Shown piece by piece: positions 1-12,251 of a stretch of 64,000 nt of DNA (its first letter is position 1; each line of letters begins with the position of its first letter). The translations under genes and the position numbers were made by a program. Below the pieces are notes generated by a model. It had not been told where the DNA came from. It saw only the letters and a program-made list of their open reading frames with translations, and did not search any database. The DNA is from Acorus gramineus (Eukaryota; Streptophyta; Magnoliopsida; Acorales; Acoraceae): assembly GCA_030737835.1 (NCBI GenBank), contig CM060856.1, positions 9,217,670-9,281,669 on the forward strand, in the 5' to 3' direction.

Positions 1-175
1 TAATCGTATAACCAAATAATTTTATTATAACAACTTTTTACATACAGATTTTAAACAAATAGTATCTAAAAACTGCGATTTCAAAAAGTTGAGAAAATGA
101 GCTTTCTGTAGAATCAGTTTTAAAACTCATATTCTTATAAAATCAGTTTTGCAATCGCTCAACCAAACGCACCCT
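1..175. repeat. Right end of a Tourist-like element, cut by the window edge
   Basis: The segment ends in CAAACGCACCCT, the inverse of the AGGGTGCGTTTG terminus seen on the element at 29398. Its body shares a long stretch with 36340-36535, including the block GAATCAGTTTTAAAA and an AAAGTTG core, so it belongs to a dispersed family. The left end lies outside the window. No coding capacity is visible. The superfamily is inferred from the terminus only. Confidence 0.45.
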
Positions 176-370
176 TTGTATATATAAAATCTGACCTTTC
201 GTCCAACTCGTGCTCGGTGTGGTGGTTGGGACCCCCCCCCCCCCCAAAATCACATGGGAATGCATGGTTAAATCGAGTAGGAGGTAGAAGGGAAAAAAAA
301 TTAGGAATCCAACCTTCTGAGCTGCGTATTCGTGGAGTATGTGATGCAGCATGATCAATGACCATCAAAT

Positions 371-714
371 GAACGATTATAGATAATTTATAATTTTTAA
401 TATTTTTGTTTTATTTGTTAGGTTTATCATATTTTTCTAGATATGATTAGTTAATATTTAGATATCGTCCAGATATTAATTTTTATTTTTATTAGTTAAG
501 ATTGAATTTGAATTTAAATTTAGATTTAGTTAGAATTTGGTTAGCATTTATTTATTTGTGATTTGAGAGATATAGAGAGATTTGTTGAGTTCCTAGTTTG
601 TTAGAATTCTCTATTCTATAAATAGACTTTGTAATCACAAAATTAGAACAGATATTTTAATCAATATAATTTTATTTTTTCTCCTGTATTTTTGTGATCC
701 TAGAAGGATCAACA
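371..714 (+). repeat. LTR-like remnant (solo LTR or fragment)
   Basis: The stretch has the layout of a plant LTR promoter. There is a CTATAAATAG box at about 613-622, then AATCAATATAAT and a T-rich run, ending in AAGGATCAACA. No primer binding site, gag or pol follows, and no second LTR copy was found. Both ends are approximate. It could be a solo LTR or a truncated copy of a Copia- or Gypsy-type element. Confidence 0.45.
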
Positions 715-1120
715 ACTACATAGAATTCCATTGTTTTTATTATTCTTAGGAATCAACAGATTCGTTGAAGCCCTTCGTCCTGGTATTATTAGGAATCAAC
801 ACTGTCGTTGGAGCGTGCAGATCTTGTATATCTGAAGGTTGATCAAGTCGACAGAAGAGCGTGATTATCGCGACGCATGTCTACCGTCTGAGTCGCCTAG
901 TCGAGAGAATCTGACCCTTTTTATGTCTTTTAATCTCCCAAAACTATGCTTATTTGGTCTGAGTCACTGAGCACTTAAAAAGTTGGCTGACTGAATATAA
1001 ACGGTTTTTCCTTAAATATATAAAAAGATTATCATGGACTATAAATGATGGTAATATATGCTAAACACAACCCTAAAAAGGGCTCTAAAATGACATTTAT
1101 TAAGGATTCTATTAGTTTAA
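715..1120. other. Intergenic, no gene seen
   Basis: This follows the LTR-like remnant and holds two related AGGAATCAACA motifs (about 751 and 791). It may be leader sequence of the same retroelement. No open frame with recognisable protein signal is present. Confidence 0.5.
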
Positions 1121-2441
1121 AGGGTTAAAGATATTTAAGTTCCTACAATCATAGAAAAACCCGTATAAGTCCCTACTAAAATTAGAACAGACGTACGAGT
1201 CTCTAAAAACTCAGAAAAACCCAATTATCATCCCTGAATTAAATTTCTATCCAAACTTAACGGAATATTCCTAGAATATTCTATCACATATAATTGTATA
1301 GACATTTAAGTCTTTATAAACAGTCATAAAGACAAATTAGTCCCTGCAAAAGACAAAATTTCTCTTGAAAGGCTTTTACATTAAATTGTGTACACATTGC
1401 AGTCCCTATAAACAATCATAAAGACAAATTAGTCATTGCAAAAGATAAAATTGCCCCTGAAAGATTTTTACATTTAATTGGATAGACATAACAGTTCTTA
1501 TAAATAATCGTAAAGACAAATTGGTTCATGTAAAAGACAAAAATGTCCCTGAAGGATTTTTACATTTAATTGTGTAGAAATTGCAGTCCTTATTTACTTA
1601 TAAATAATCATAAAGACAAATAATATAATTTTTTTTATTTATTCTTTCATCTTTTATCCCATTGCTCACACTTCACTTGAACAAATAATGAATAATGCTC
1701 TTTTCTTTAAGGTGTTTGCTTGCTTTGAAATATCTATACATGATTTTTCACAAAATTTGTTTATTGACATTCTTAGCAGAAATTTTTTTAATAAACTCAT
1801 GCCACTTTTTTTACTTCCCTACAAACAAAAAAGTAAAAAGAATGAATTCTATTGGTTAAAACATTTTTTTTTACATCTAAATTGAGATCTTTAGGTGCAG
1901 TGTGAGCGATAGGATAAAAGACAAAAAAATAAATAAATAAAATATATTATTTGTCTCTATGATTGTTTATAAGGACTGCAATGTCTGCACAATTAAATGT
2001 AAAAATCTTTCAGGGGTATTTTTGTCTTTTAGAGGGACCAATTTGTCTTTACGATTGTTTATAAGGACTGTAATGTCTATTCAATTAAATGTAAAAGTCT
2101 TTCAAGGACAATTTTATCTTTTGCGGGGACTAATTTGTCTTTATGATTATTTATAGGGACTGCAATGTGTACACAATTTAATGTAAAAGTCTTTTAGGGA
2201 CAATTTTATCTTTTGCATGGACTAATTTGTCTTTATGACTGTTTATATGCACTTCAATATCTACACAATTATATGTTATAAAATATTCTAGGAATATTCT
2301 GTTAAGTTTGGATGAAAATTTAATTCAAGTATGATAATTGGGTTTTTTTGAGTTTTCAGGGACTCGTACGTCTGTCCCAAATTTAATAGGGATTTATATG
2401 GATTTTTCCATGTTTGTAGAGACTTGGATGTTTTGAACCCT
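1121..2441. mobile_element. Long inverted-repeat element with tandem units in its arms
   Basis: The left arm (about 1121-1676) reads as the reverse complement of the right arm (about 1893-2441), with a spacer near 1677-1892. The termini are AGGGTTAAAGATATTTAAG on the left and, inverted, AGGGTTCAAAACATCCAAG on the right. Each arm holds about three degenerate units of roughly 93 bp built on CATAAAGACAAATTAGTCC, ACATTTAATTG and CAGTCC. No transposase is seen and flanking duplications are not clear. A non-autonomous DNA transposon with long TIRs (MULE-like) is the likeliest origin. Short frames at 1688 and 1959 are by-products. Confidence 0.75.
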
Positions 2442-3017
2442 AATTTAAAATTGCTTAAGCCTTAAGATCCTTATTGTTGAAGATTGGCCGCCATGTGATT
2501 ATGACCGTTTTTTAAGTTGGGAATGTATCATTGCTGGTGTTTGTTTTTACTTGGCTAATCTATGGTCAAATTCATTTCATGTGATAAAATTTAATATTGT
2601 TCGATTTATTTAAGCACAACTACACTTCAGGTGCGACTTGTATGTGTTGGGGGATGACATTTTATAAGTTAGAATATTACATCAAATTCACTTTTGAAAT
2701 ATGATCCAACAAGAAAAAAATACGGGGTGTTGTATTACTTAGATTAATTTTAAAAAAGATAAGTGGTGAGATAAAGGGATAAATAGAGCACTAAATAGTT
2801 AGAAAATAATTTATCTCATTTAGTATGTAAAAAATCTGTTTAAAAATAATATAGTTGTTCTAATTTTACAACTAAATTTTAAAAAAAAATTTACAATATT
2901 TTGATAAATATAAGTAAAGATAAAATTAAACAATGCTTTATTTTCAAATTAAGATATATAAATAAAAATCTTATTCACTGCCGAACTAGCGCAGGTAAGG
3001 GTCTGATGCTGTTATAA
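2442..3017. other. AT-rich intergenic stretch
   Basis: AT-rich sequence without a credible open frame, RNA gene or clear repeat structure. The only boundary feature is the TAA (3015-3017) that forms the left target duplication of the following MITE. Confidence 0.6.
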
Positions 3018-3396
3018 GAGCATTTCCAATGGATATGTTAACTAACATGTTAGTGTCATATTTTACATAACATGTAAAAATTTTGTTCCAATAGAGATGT
3101 TAAGAGGGAGCTAAATGTGGGCTTCACGTGTTAGATGTTATCTTTCATGCTAACTGTAACTAGTGTTTTAACTAGCTAAATTTAAGCTTAAAAAAATAAT
3201 AAAAAATACATTTGAGAGGTTAAGTGGGTGGAGAGGTGGGACCCACTTTTAGTTTGGTTAATTTATTTAGCTAATCCATTGGAACAACAGCAATCAATTA
3301 AATAGGAATGTAGTAAATGAGTGTATAATGGAGATATAAAATGCTGACATGACACTTTAATAAATTGTTTAGCTAACATATACATTGGAGATGTTC
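3018..3396. mobile_element. MITE with GAGCATTTCC termini and TAA duplication
   Basis: The left end GAGCATTTCCAATGGATATG matches the inverted right end GAACATCTCCAATGTATATG. A TAA triplet flanks both sides (3015-3017 and 3397-3399). A 3-bp TWA target duplication with such termini is the mark of PIF/Harbinger (Tourist) elements. At 379 bp it has no coding capacity. Confidence 0.7.
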
Positions 3397-4895
3397 TAAA
3401 CACATTATCTGTTTTGTACGTATGGGATCTTCTGTCTTATGACGTGGTTCATTTTCAACCATCAATTCCATTGAGCATGGCACTCACGTGCAGGCGATGG
3501 GTTTTCTGTTTTTTTTTTTTGGTAGAAGATAATGTTATCAAGAGACAATCTCAATGTCTTCGCATATATTTTAATTTATAAAAATTATATATGATTTTTT
3601 AATGGATAAATTTTTAATAAATATAAAAAAAAATCAAGATATATCTCGTTTAAAAAGATATATATCTTGATGGATGACTTTCAAGATATATGAATTGTTC
3701 GTCCATTTGTATGACAATGCCTGCGAAGATAATAAACTATGCATAACACATTTTTTATTGTTTATTTTTGTATTATTCCTTTTATAAAATCTAAAAGTCA
3801 TTCTTTTCTAATTCCATTGAATAAATAAAAGGGATAAAATGTATAATATTTTAATGACAGGTTTTTTTTGTTTTGAAAAGTTATAAAGAGATGGATTAAA
3901 TGTGACATATCATGGGATGTGTATGAACAAATATAACATATGACGTATTGTTAAGATGTGTGTCTGAGTATTAGATGAAATAAATATTTTTAAAATAAAA
4001 TAAATATATATATAATATTATCTATTGACACGTCCCTTATAAAATCAAGTAGTTTTTTTTTTATTGGGGCATTCGAATCTTATTCAACTTAGCGCCACAC
4101 AAACGAGATATCAATGAGAAGATGTGAACTGTTTAAGATGATTTTTATCTGAACGTCAATTAAAGAATATATATACTACAATGATTTTATATTTTATGTT
4201 TTATATTTATATAAAATCCTTTTCGAAAAAAATTACATATATATTCATATACCCGTGTCTCTCTCTCGTTTGAAAAAATTACATATTTTTATCTCTCTGT
4301 GTCTCATTGAAAGTACACTATCTTTAATTTTGCAGAGGTACTGCTGCCAACTTCATCATTGCACAGTCATATTTTTCCTCCCTCATACATCTTTGATTGC
4401 TCGTGTACACGTGCTTTGCCTGGCCTTCTCTGGCTTTCTGAGTCAGTTTATTATCAAAGTTTCAGCTTTTCATGGCTAGACATGTAAAACTCTGACTTGG
4501 GTCTTTCTTTTCCACGTATTCAATGACAGATTCAGATTGATTTTTGGTTCAAATGTTGGTTTGGGTGGTTGGTTTGTTCAAATGAGTTTCTGTTTCCATG
4601 GAAATTCTGGTTTCTTTCTTTTTTCTTTTTTTTCTTTTGTGTCTTCTTTACTTATTGGGTATGTGAGGTTTCAGACCCCACTTATTCAGGGATTCTCTTT
4701 ATATTCTCTTGTTTTTTCTCTCTTATAAGAGTTCATTTTTTTTTAACCTTCACTACTGACAATGAGTAGTCCTTGTCTTCTTTTTCTTTCTCAGCAGATT
4801 TTGAAATGGCATATTGGGTTTCATTTTCTCCTCTTAATGAGGCATTAGTCCAAGAGTTGTGAACACCACACACAGCTCTGCTTTTAGTCCACCCA
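3397..4895. other. Intergenic region and probable leader of the LOL1-like gene
   Basis: AT-rich sequence up to about 4.25 kb holds T-runs and short inverted repeats (ATATATCTTGA around 3640-3690). From about 4.25 kb the strand becomes pyrimidine-rich with CTCTCTCTCG and TTTCTTTT tracts, as in plant promoters and 5' leaders, and it runs to the start codon at 4896. No transcription start can be fixed. Confidence 0.5.
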
Positions 4896-6877
4896 ATGCC
4901 GGTTCCTCTCGCACCGTACCCGACACCTCCGGTGCCCTTCACGCCGCCACCAAATGGTATCCCCTCTTTGTCTCTATGCAAGTTTCAGCTTCAAAATTGG
5001 ATCTATGATGCTTCCACCTTGTTTTTTTTATATATATTTGGACTAGAGAGAAGGTGTTTTGAAAGGCTAATTATGTATAGAAAATGCATCTAGATCCTAT
5101 AATTAGATCTTGAGATTCTCATTGTGAATATGTTTTCAGTGATAAAGTACGGACAAAGTTGAATTTCATGGATATATAACACTCTTTCAATTCTGTTATA
5201 TTGACCTTGTGATTTCTAATCAGACATAAATTGAATGAACAGATATAACATGTCAACCATGTTCCATTGGTTTGTGGGTGATTGTGTGCATCTGAAGTTT
5301 TTCCTAAGTGTTCTTCGTCGCCCCAAAAAAAAATGTTCCATTCTAAGTTTTTGACAAAAATGATTGTTTAAAACTTACACATTAGTTCATATTGTGCATG
5401 TAAATGTAACTTGAATAAGAGTCAATGGAACCATATTGGGTTAAAGTTGAAAAAAAATCTTCTGCTTTCATTTATTTATTTATTTGTGATAAATTCTTAG
5501 ATTGTTCTCTTTAGAAGGGTATCTCTTATAGGTTACATACAGAAATGCAGCAATGCAAGAAATTGGAATAGTCTTCATAGAAATATATCCCTTGTTTTTA
5601 CTTGCCCTAACATCTGTCCCTTCATAGTTTAATGGCTTCTATCCTTCTTGTTTCATGTTCTTTCATTATTCATAAGTCCTATCAACCCATTTGTTGTTCA
5701 TGAAAATGTGTAGTTTTGACATGTTTATTGAACATTCACTTAAATTTTTCAGGTACACAAAGTCAACTTGTGTGCTCAGGCTGTAGGAACCTCTTAGTTT
5801 ATCCAGCTGGAGCAACATCTGTTTGTTGTGCTGTGTGCAATGCAGTCACTCATGTTCCACCTCCAGGTTTTTTTCTTCTCTTTCTCTATTTTAAAGTTCA
5901 TAATTGTATATTATATCATATATTGAACACACATGTTGAGGGACAAAAATTTTGCACCGCAATTTTTTTTTTTTTTTTTTTGCATTCTTGTGTAGTACAA
6001 ATGACAACATATTACCCATTCAGAAGATATACACTCTCTCTAATCTCATGGAAACACTTTTAGTCGTTTTTGCAGTGTGTTTTAAGTCCTATAAAAATGT
6101 CATGACAGAAAGGTTTCACTATTCTTGCAGGACGATATCGTAATAAATTTGAATAAATGAATGATTTTTCTAAATTATGTTGGACTTGAGAGCAGGAACT
6201 GAAATGGCTCAGCTGGTTTGTAGAGGTTGCCACACTCTTTTGATGTATATTCGTGGAGCGACTAGTGTACAATGTTCTTGTTGTCACACAGTCAACCTGG
6301 CCCTGGAAGGTGAAAATATCTCAAATGGTTTCTTGTGATCATACTTAACTGGTAAACTTGAAATGATTTCTACTTATTAATAGACATCACAATTATTTCT
6401 ATTGAAGAGAATTATGGGTATGTGATATGATGGTTGATCTTTTCTCAAACTATTGACACAATGGAATCCTGTTTTTTTCTTTTCTTGAACCTTTTTTTTT
6501 TGGGTGGGGCAGCTAATCAGGTTGCGCATGTGAACTGTGGAAATTGTCATACACTATTGATGTACCCATACGGAGCGCGATCTGTGAAATGTTCGGTATG
6601 CAATTTTGTGACATCAGTTGGGGTAAGTGTATTTGGAAATTATGGTTTTCATTGTTATTTAATTTATAACCTCTCTTTGAATATCCACACATCCGCACAC
6701 ATTTAACATCTATGATTGTAGATTATCAAAAGATAAGGGTATAATAGATGCTCCACCATTGATTTCCTATTTCTTATTCTATACTCTTTATCGCTGTGAA
6801 CTAATGGATTTCATCATATTAAAATCTCTCTTTTTTCACAGACCATCCCAAGCACTGAACAGAAGTTCAATAACTGA
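4896..6877 (+). CDS. LOL1: LSD1-type zinc finger protein, LOL1-like
   Basis: Five exons: 4896-4956, 5753-5866, 6196-6309, 6513-6622 and 6842-6877. All junctions are GT-AG and in phase, giving 144 residues. The start is the [12 protein letters not shown] proline-rich N-terminus typical of LOL1. Three zf-LSD1 modules follow, each CxxC...CxxC: residues 28-49 (CSGC...CAVC), 67-88 (CRGC...CSCC) and 105-126 (CGNC...CSVC). The protein ends TEQKFNN as in LOL1 proteins. In Arabidopsis, LSD1 and LOL1 act antagonistically on programmed cell death and oxidative-stress signalling, as nucleo-cytoplasmic zinc proteins. The closely similar exon sizes (114, 114, 110) mirror the repeated modules and suggest exon duplication. 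LOL1 rather than LSD1 is chosen from the N-terminus and the tail. Confidence 0.93.
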
Positions 6878-8012
6878 AACTCCAAGGTAACAGCAATTAC
6901 TGATCAAGCTTTGTTTCTCTTTGAGTGGATGTGAAAGACTATTTTGTTTGTCAGTCAACAGGTAAAGAAGGTCATCTCACTCTGATGTCAGGAAATTAAG
7001 TGTAAAGAGAGCTTCTTTTCTCCCAATAAGCAGTTTTGGCAGATGTGTAAGAGATATTATATTGCGCGGTGGGAAAAATTCAGTCTTCATTTGATAGTTG
7101 TTTCCCTTCCATCTCTGTATGTTGAGTGAGATTGCTAGGCGATGTGAGGTTTATTCTAGCATATTTATATTCCCTCGATGTATCAGTTCCTGAACTTTTG
7201 AACCATTTCAAAATGTTTATTGGCTTTTGTACACATGAAAAATGAAAGGATGATATGTGTTGGAAACATAACTGTCACTAAATTTGGTTGAGTGGCTTGT
7301 TGTACATAACTAATATTGTTAGTGCAACCAGAAGCTTATGTGGATTGAAATGGATCAACATTGCATGAAAATTGAAAAAAAAAAAAAAGGTCCTTGAGAA
7401 AATGATCCTAATAAAACTATGCATGGAGTTTAACATAGCTGCTGCTATTGCATTGTAATTTGATCTAGACCAGATGATGTACGCACTGCATTTCGATGCT
7501 ACATTATTCGAGGGCGGTGGAAGAGGAGGACCACAATGTGATGAAGATGTGACTGTTAATTCCAACCAAGTCACACCTTGCCCATTCGCGCTTTCTGAAT
7601 GGAACCTCTATTCGGATACCCAATGAAAAAAAGTGGTCCTGTCGTTATCCAAATTCGTTGCGAAACAAGTTGATTGTCCAGTTCTCCATAAAAAAAAAAA
7701 ATCCAATTCAGTAGAAATGATGGACCAGCAGTGAAGCCAGTAATGACCCATCCTGGCTTCTTCCCAATGAACCTCATGAATTGAGTGGCTGTGCTTCTCC
7801 TGAAAGTTTTTGCAATGTTGAAGACAAATGAGCAGATATTGCAATCACACTTTGACATGTATTCTTCAGCATACACAAAAGTGTCATTGTTTTGTGCAAG
7901 ACTTCCTGAAATTATTCACCATTACCTAGTTTTCCATCTCTCTGTGTGACAAGTGAGGAGACCCACCACTGTTTTTTCAAACCAACTTACCTGACCAAAC
8001 AAGGCCTTATTC
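6878..8012. other. LOL1 3' UTR, then spacer without a convincing gene
   Basis: The first few hundred bases are probably 3' UTR. Frames at about 7446-7620 (+) and 7571-7876 (-) were inspected. The plus frame has a GGGRGGPQCD stretch but soon hits stops. The minus frame (101 residues) has no recognisable domain. I make no gene call here. Confidence 0.5.
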
Positions 8013-8540
8013 ATGCCTCTCCTACCAACACAACCAAACTCAACTAAAAGATCCCAACCCATGCTCACCCCTCTTGGAGAGGAGAATTCCAAGCCTCAAA
8101 AAGACCAACAAATCCATGCCCAGCTGATCACAACAGGGATCATCCACCAATCACCACATCACAACAAGCCTCCCTCACTCCCACTCCAACAACACACCCA
8201 CCACCAACACAATAGAGTCCTCTACAATACTACAACACCATCATCAGGGGCCTTGTGAACCACTACTACACTGACCAAAAAGCTTATGAGTAATCACATT
8301 GTTTATCGTGCTTTTAGCAAGGGAGTTTTCTGATAGAATGGGTGATCAAAAAAGAGGAAACCTTATTGTTTAGACTTCAATGACAGGTGGGTATGTGAAA
8401 AACCAATCTCCCAGAGAGGCACTGGCTTTGGTCTACGAAATGGAAAAAAAAGAGACCAAGTGCCTGATGAGGTGACCTTGATGGATGCATTGTATGTCTG
8501 CTGTGATCTGGAGGCCCTGAATTATGTTGTGGGGGGGGGT
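8013..8540 (+). pseudogene. Decayed pentatricopeptide-repeat (PPR) gene fragment
   Basis: Several PPR-type signatures occur in order but in shifting frames. QQIHAQLITTG lies near 8117-8149. YNTIIRGLVNHYYTDQ lies near 8226-8275, in another frame from the upstream segment. SMTGGYVKNQSPREALALV lies near 8370-8430, preceded by an in-frame TAG where the family usually has a Trp codon (LIVWTSM). PDEVTLMDALYVCCDLEAL lies near 8460-8520, again in another frame. This is the usual N-terminal organisation of a plant organellar RNA-editing PLS-class PPR protein, with the remaining repeats absent. At least two frameshifts and one or more stops make it non-functional. It lies between the convergent LOL1-like and TTL genes. 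Confidence 0.72.
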
Positions 8541-8795
8541 TTGTGAAGCTTCATATTCAGATAGTTTTTGCCAGGTTAAGTGTTTATTTTAATATTATTC
8601 CCGGTTAAATATTCTTCTCTCAACAGAATAAAATTGTCTCCCTTTCTTGCTTGTGATCAGACTGATTGCACAATTTTCCACATCACAAACCCAACAAAGA
8701 GGAGGTTTCAACTTACATATAGAATACATCCCATCTTTTATTGATAGCACTTCAAGACCATTACATCCAAACACAAACAGCTCCGAAGAATGACT

Positions 8796-11700
8796 TCAGC
8801 TCCCTCGGTATGTACTGAACGAGAACGGCGACAGCAGCAGCGGAACGTGAAAGTGCTCTGACTTCTGCGACTCCCTGACCTCGAACACGATACTAACGTA
8901 CGGAAAGAATCCCCCCGGCAAATATTTCCCTGTGTTGAAACAGATTCGGTACACGCCGGGCGAGATAAACTCATCCAAGCCCATCAGAGGTCCACATCTG
9001 CCATCGGAATCCGTGATTGAAGAGCCTTGATGGACCCAACCGAAGGAATTGCATTGGGCGAGTGATGGACGCAGTTGAGTTCCCTTCCACATCTCCAACT
9101 GCACTTCAATCCCGGACACTGGGGATCCGCGCGAGATGTCCAAGACATGGGTTGTGATCGGAGGACGAGTGCGCTTAGGATTCGCGGTCAGATGTGCTGC
9201 AATTACGCCCATTCGAGCTTTCATGGTTCAAAATGAGTGTCATCAAGATGTAAAATTTTTAAGAATATGTATAATATTATTATTATTATTGTTCTTAATG
9301 TTACTGTTATTATTGTTGATGTTTGTACCTCCTGGTTTCACCGATTGAGAGGCGGGAAGTTGGGTAAGCGTTGATGAGCCAATGTTTGCTTTGGTTGCAA
9401 AGAGCTTGGCAAGGCGCAGCTCGGTTATCTTCATCTGCTCCTGTGCAGCAATCTCGAGCTCAACTATAGGCCGGTTATGGTACCGCACCTATAATGAAGG
9501 GATTTGGTTAGTGTAAGACTTAAATTAACATAAGTAAGAGAGATTAATGGAACATAGGGGTTTTCGATGGATAACACAAAAGGGACCAACAAGGAAGATT
9601 GGATTATAATCCTCTATGTTTGTGTTCCCACACGACTGCAATATATCTTCCATAGTTGATTTTATAGCATTATATTATATTATTAGCGATAAACTAGTAA
9701 CAAAGCTGAATCTGCATATCAACATTCACGGGTAAAAAAAAAAAATCACGTGTATGCATTTTTATGTTATAAGAAATAGAAATATGAGTACAGAATTGGA
9801 AAAAACAAGCACTGGTCTACTTTGCATAAATGAGTGGAGCTCTGAGTTTGTTAAGAAAAATGGAAGTGTATGTAAATTCATTTTGACAATTAATCGATAT
9901 AGCGTTGGAAAAACAGAGTATAAACATAAACATATTTTTTTTGGAGGTCCACCCTAAGCTATGCGTTTCATAATCACCCATCAAAGTCATGATATATATT
10001 TATAATGTTTTCCATTCAGTACTATTTTAATTAATCTATGGGACTAAACAAAAAGTATATTTTTTGGGAAATGACGAGATAAGTATGATAGCATCTGTGG
10101 TAAGATTTTTGCTTAAGGTTTTGAATCTGTAGAGCCTGATAGGATTTATGTTGCCCTCCATTTGTGTGAAGGATGACGAAGGAGGGTGTGATGCATTTGA
10201 AACTCCCCCACATGTGATGAGGGTTGCAATTAAGATACTACGGACATATATCCGGGGATTCATAATGTTCATGAGCGAGCAAATTGACACTGCAGAATTT
10301 GGGCATAGTTCACTACAGGATAGTGCATGTAAGATGGTACTCCAATGAACAATGTTAACAGCATTTAAGGAGCAGGATGAACCTCTGGAAGGCAAAACTA
10401 GGATATATTTTTTTCTAATTTTAGAAACTTTATATGTTTTTCCTATCAACAAGAACATATATCTGACCTTCAGTTCAGAAAGTATTTCAGGCGATCCCCT
10501 CCCAGATGCACATATGAGGAAAACGTGACCAAACTTCTGCTTGTACCTCGAATTCCATTCTAACAACTCCTGAAAAACAGAAAATGGAAAATCATCAACA
10601 AGAGTGAAACAATTTGCGTGCACAACCAAACAATAACACTCTCATTAAGAGAGACGTCAACCAATTTAATTATCATTTCATCCTTTACTTCAGGAAAAAT
10701 ACTACTATGTTCGAAATACATGAGAATAAAAAAAAATCCCAACATTACAAACCTGCCTAGGCTAAATGGAAAACGGCATCTCCGACAAGGACGGTGTGGG
10801 CCCATTTGGGCTACTCTGGTTACTTCACACGGTTAAGGCTACTTACCCAATTTTAATTTTCAAAAAAAGACCATCAAACTAACTCTTTATCAGTCCTAGA
10901 TGATTAGATTCCAGGTTCAAACCGGTCACTAGAGGCCATGTTTATCTATAACAACAGATTCCACACAAAACCAACATAGCTTGTGGACATTTAAAAAAAA
11001 ATTTAGAGCATGTTTGAACTAGTAAACTAATATAGATGACTTCCAAAAAGGGTTAAAGCTGGATGGAAAATTTTATTTATCCATTACTGATTCAGTCCAT
11101 AACTGGTAGGAATCGACAAGCACTAACCTGCAAGCTATGATCAGTGGCCGTTGCTAATGCTGTTGATTGCTCTTGTTTGCTCCACCTAGAAATTAAATAA
11201 CGAATAACTTTATTCATTAACTACAATATGCAAATAAAAGGGAACTACAAAAAAAAGGATCCTAAAATTATATTTAAAAATATGACATTAGATGGAAAAA
11301 AGTTAGTTCTATTTAGGAGAAACTTGAAATAAGTTCTCCAATTGATCAAAACCTGGTCTAAAGACACGAACATCAATAAATACAACCTCAAACACTTCCA
11401 CATTTGATTTCAGTGACTCTAAATGCTGAAAGCATCAAAGTGTCACCCTGTTTACAACCCATTTGCAGCCCGCACACATTTTGATTTTTTCCTAAAGTAT
11501 ATACTTAGCTAATGAAATATATTCTCACACTCATACAAATTGAATGTAATATTTTTTTTTTAACACTGAGACGGTGAAGTATATACCACGTTAAACGATT
11601 TCATACATTGTGTCAGTGACGTAGCAACTGCAAATAGGACTGTAAAACGGATTGAGTGAATCGGCCCCAATTTTAATATATGAGAACATGACACGCATTA

Positions 11701-11929
11701 CAGAATCACAAATTCACAGCCGCATCACATAATTCAATCGATTCCCGAAACAAATTCTTAAAAGGGAGGGGGGGGGGGGGAGATCTCACTTTGATGCAGA
11801 TGATGTGGAACCAATCTCCGGGTGGGCGGCGAATGCTTCCAACCATCCGTTAACGTCGATCTACAGAGAAGAAAAGATTGGATCAACGTTTCAGGTGCTG
11901 ACGCTGATGGAGAAACCCTAAAACGGAAT

Positions 11930-11962
<33 letters not shown>

Positions 11963-12103
11963 CACTATGTTCATCCATATGTGTCGGGCGACTTCTAGGG
12001 CTTGATCGAGGCCTGAGAAGGGACCAGCGGCGACCATCTCGCGAGCGAAGCGGGTGCTCCCGCAGCACGACAGGAAATCCTGACCGTCGAATTGCGAGTC
12101 CAT
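8796..12103 (-). CDS. TTL: Bifunctional OHCU decarboxylase / 5-hydroxyisourate hydrolase (TTL)
   Basis: Six exons on the minus strand: 12103-11966, 11860-11790, 11185-11128, 10569-10468, 9488-9329 and 9217-8796. All are in phase, giving 316 residues, close to the roughly 324 of Arabidopsis TTL. The N-terminal half is OHCU decarboxylase, with the His-Pro motif HPEIG at 59-63 and FLICASGRG later. The C-terminal half is the transthyretin-like 5-hydroxyisourate hydrolase, with THVLDISRG, HFHVPLLLSP and the diagnostic C-terminal YRGS. Together they perform the last two steps from 5-hydroxyisourate to S-allantoin in peroxisomes. Between the domains, RMGVIAAHL (178-186) sits where an internal PTS2 is known in plant TTL, though Met replaces the usual Leu at position 2. 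Arabidopsis TTL was also reported to bind the brassinosteroid receptor BRI1. The first intron begins GTGCCC and runs straight into a CT repeat. Confidence 0.95.
9266..9327. repeat. ATT-rich microsatellite in a TTL intron
   Basis: An imperfect (ATT)n run fills most of the short intron between the last two TTL exons (9218-9328). It abuts the splice donor at 9328. Confidence 0.6.
11450..11648. mobile_element. Short TIR element in TTL intron 2
   Basis: The left end GTTTACAACCCATTTGCAG pairs with the right end, which inverted reads GTTTTACAGTCCTATTTGCAG. The interior carries the motif AGTATATACT or close variants, also seen near 27.4 kb and 39.6 kb. It is a non-coding MITE-like repeat; its superfamily is not resolved. 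Confidence 0.5.
11936..11960. repeat. (GA)n microsatellite beside TTL exon 1
   Basis: A perfect GA run lies just inside the first intron of TTL, 5 bases past the donor on the minus strand. Confidence 0.8.
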
Positions 12104-12251
12104 CTGTGAGAGTCGGACAGGTGAGTGGCCTCGTCGGAGCTCTGTCTGTTATATACACAAAATAAATAAATAAATAATAAAGAAAATAATATGCTCAACT
12201 CGAAGGGCATATTATATCATTTTTTTTTCAATCATTATCTCTTTTATTAAA

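Noticed and set aside
7446-7620. Plus-strand GGGRGGPQCD stretch resembling kiwellin/ripening-related proteins
   Set aside because: The similarity is limited to a short Gly-rich motif, and the frame stops soon after. Too weak to call.
7571-7876. Minus-strand frame of 101 codons near the PPR relic
   Set aside because: No domain or splice partner is recognisable, and a poly-Phe run comes from a T-tract. It may be chance.
10895-10965. Possible SINE head (CCAGGTTCAAACC)
   Set aside because: Only a B-box-like string is present; there is no A box, tail or duplication.
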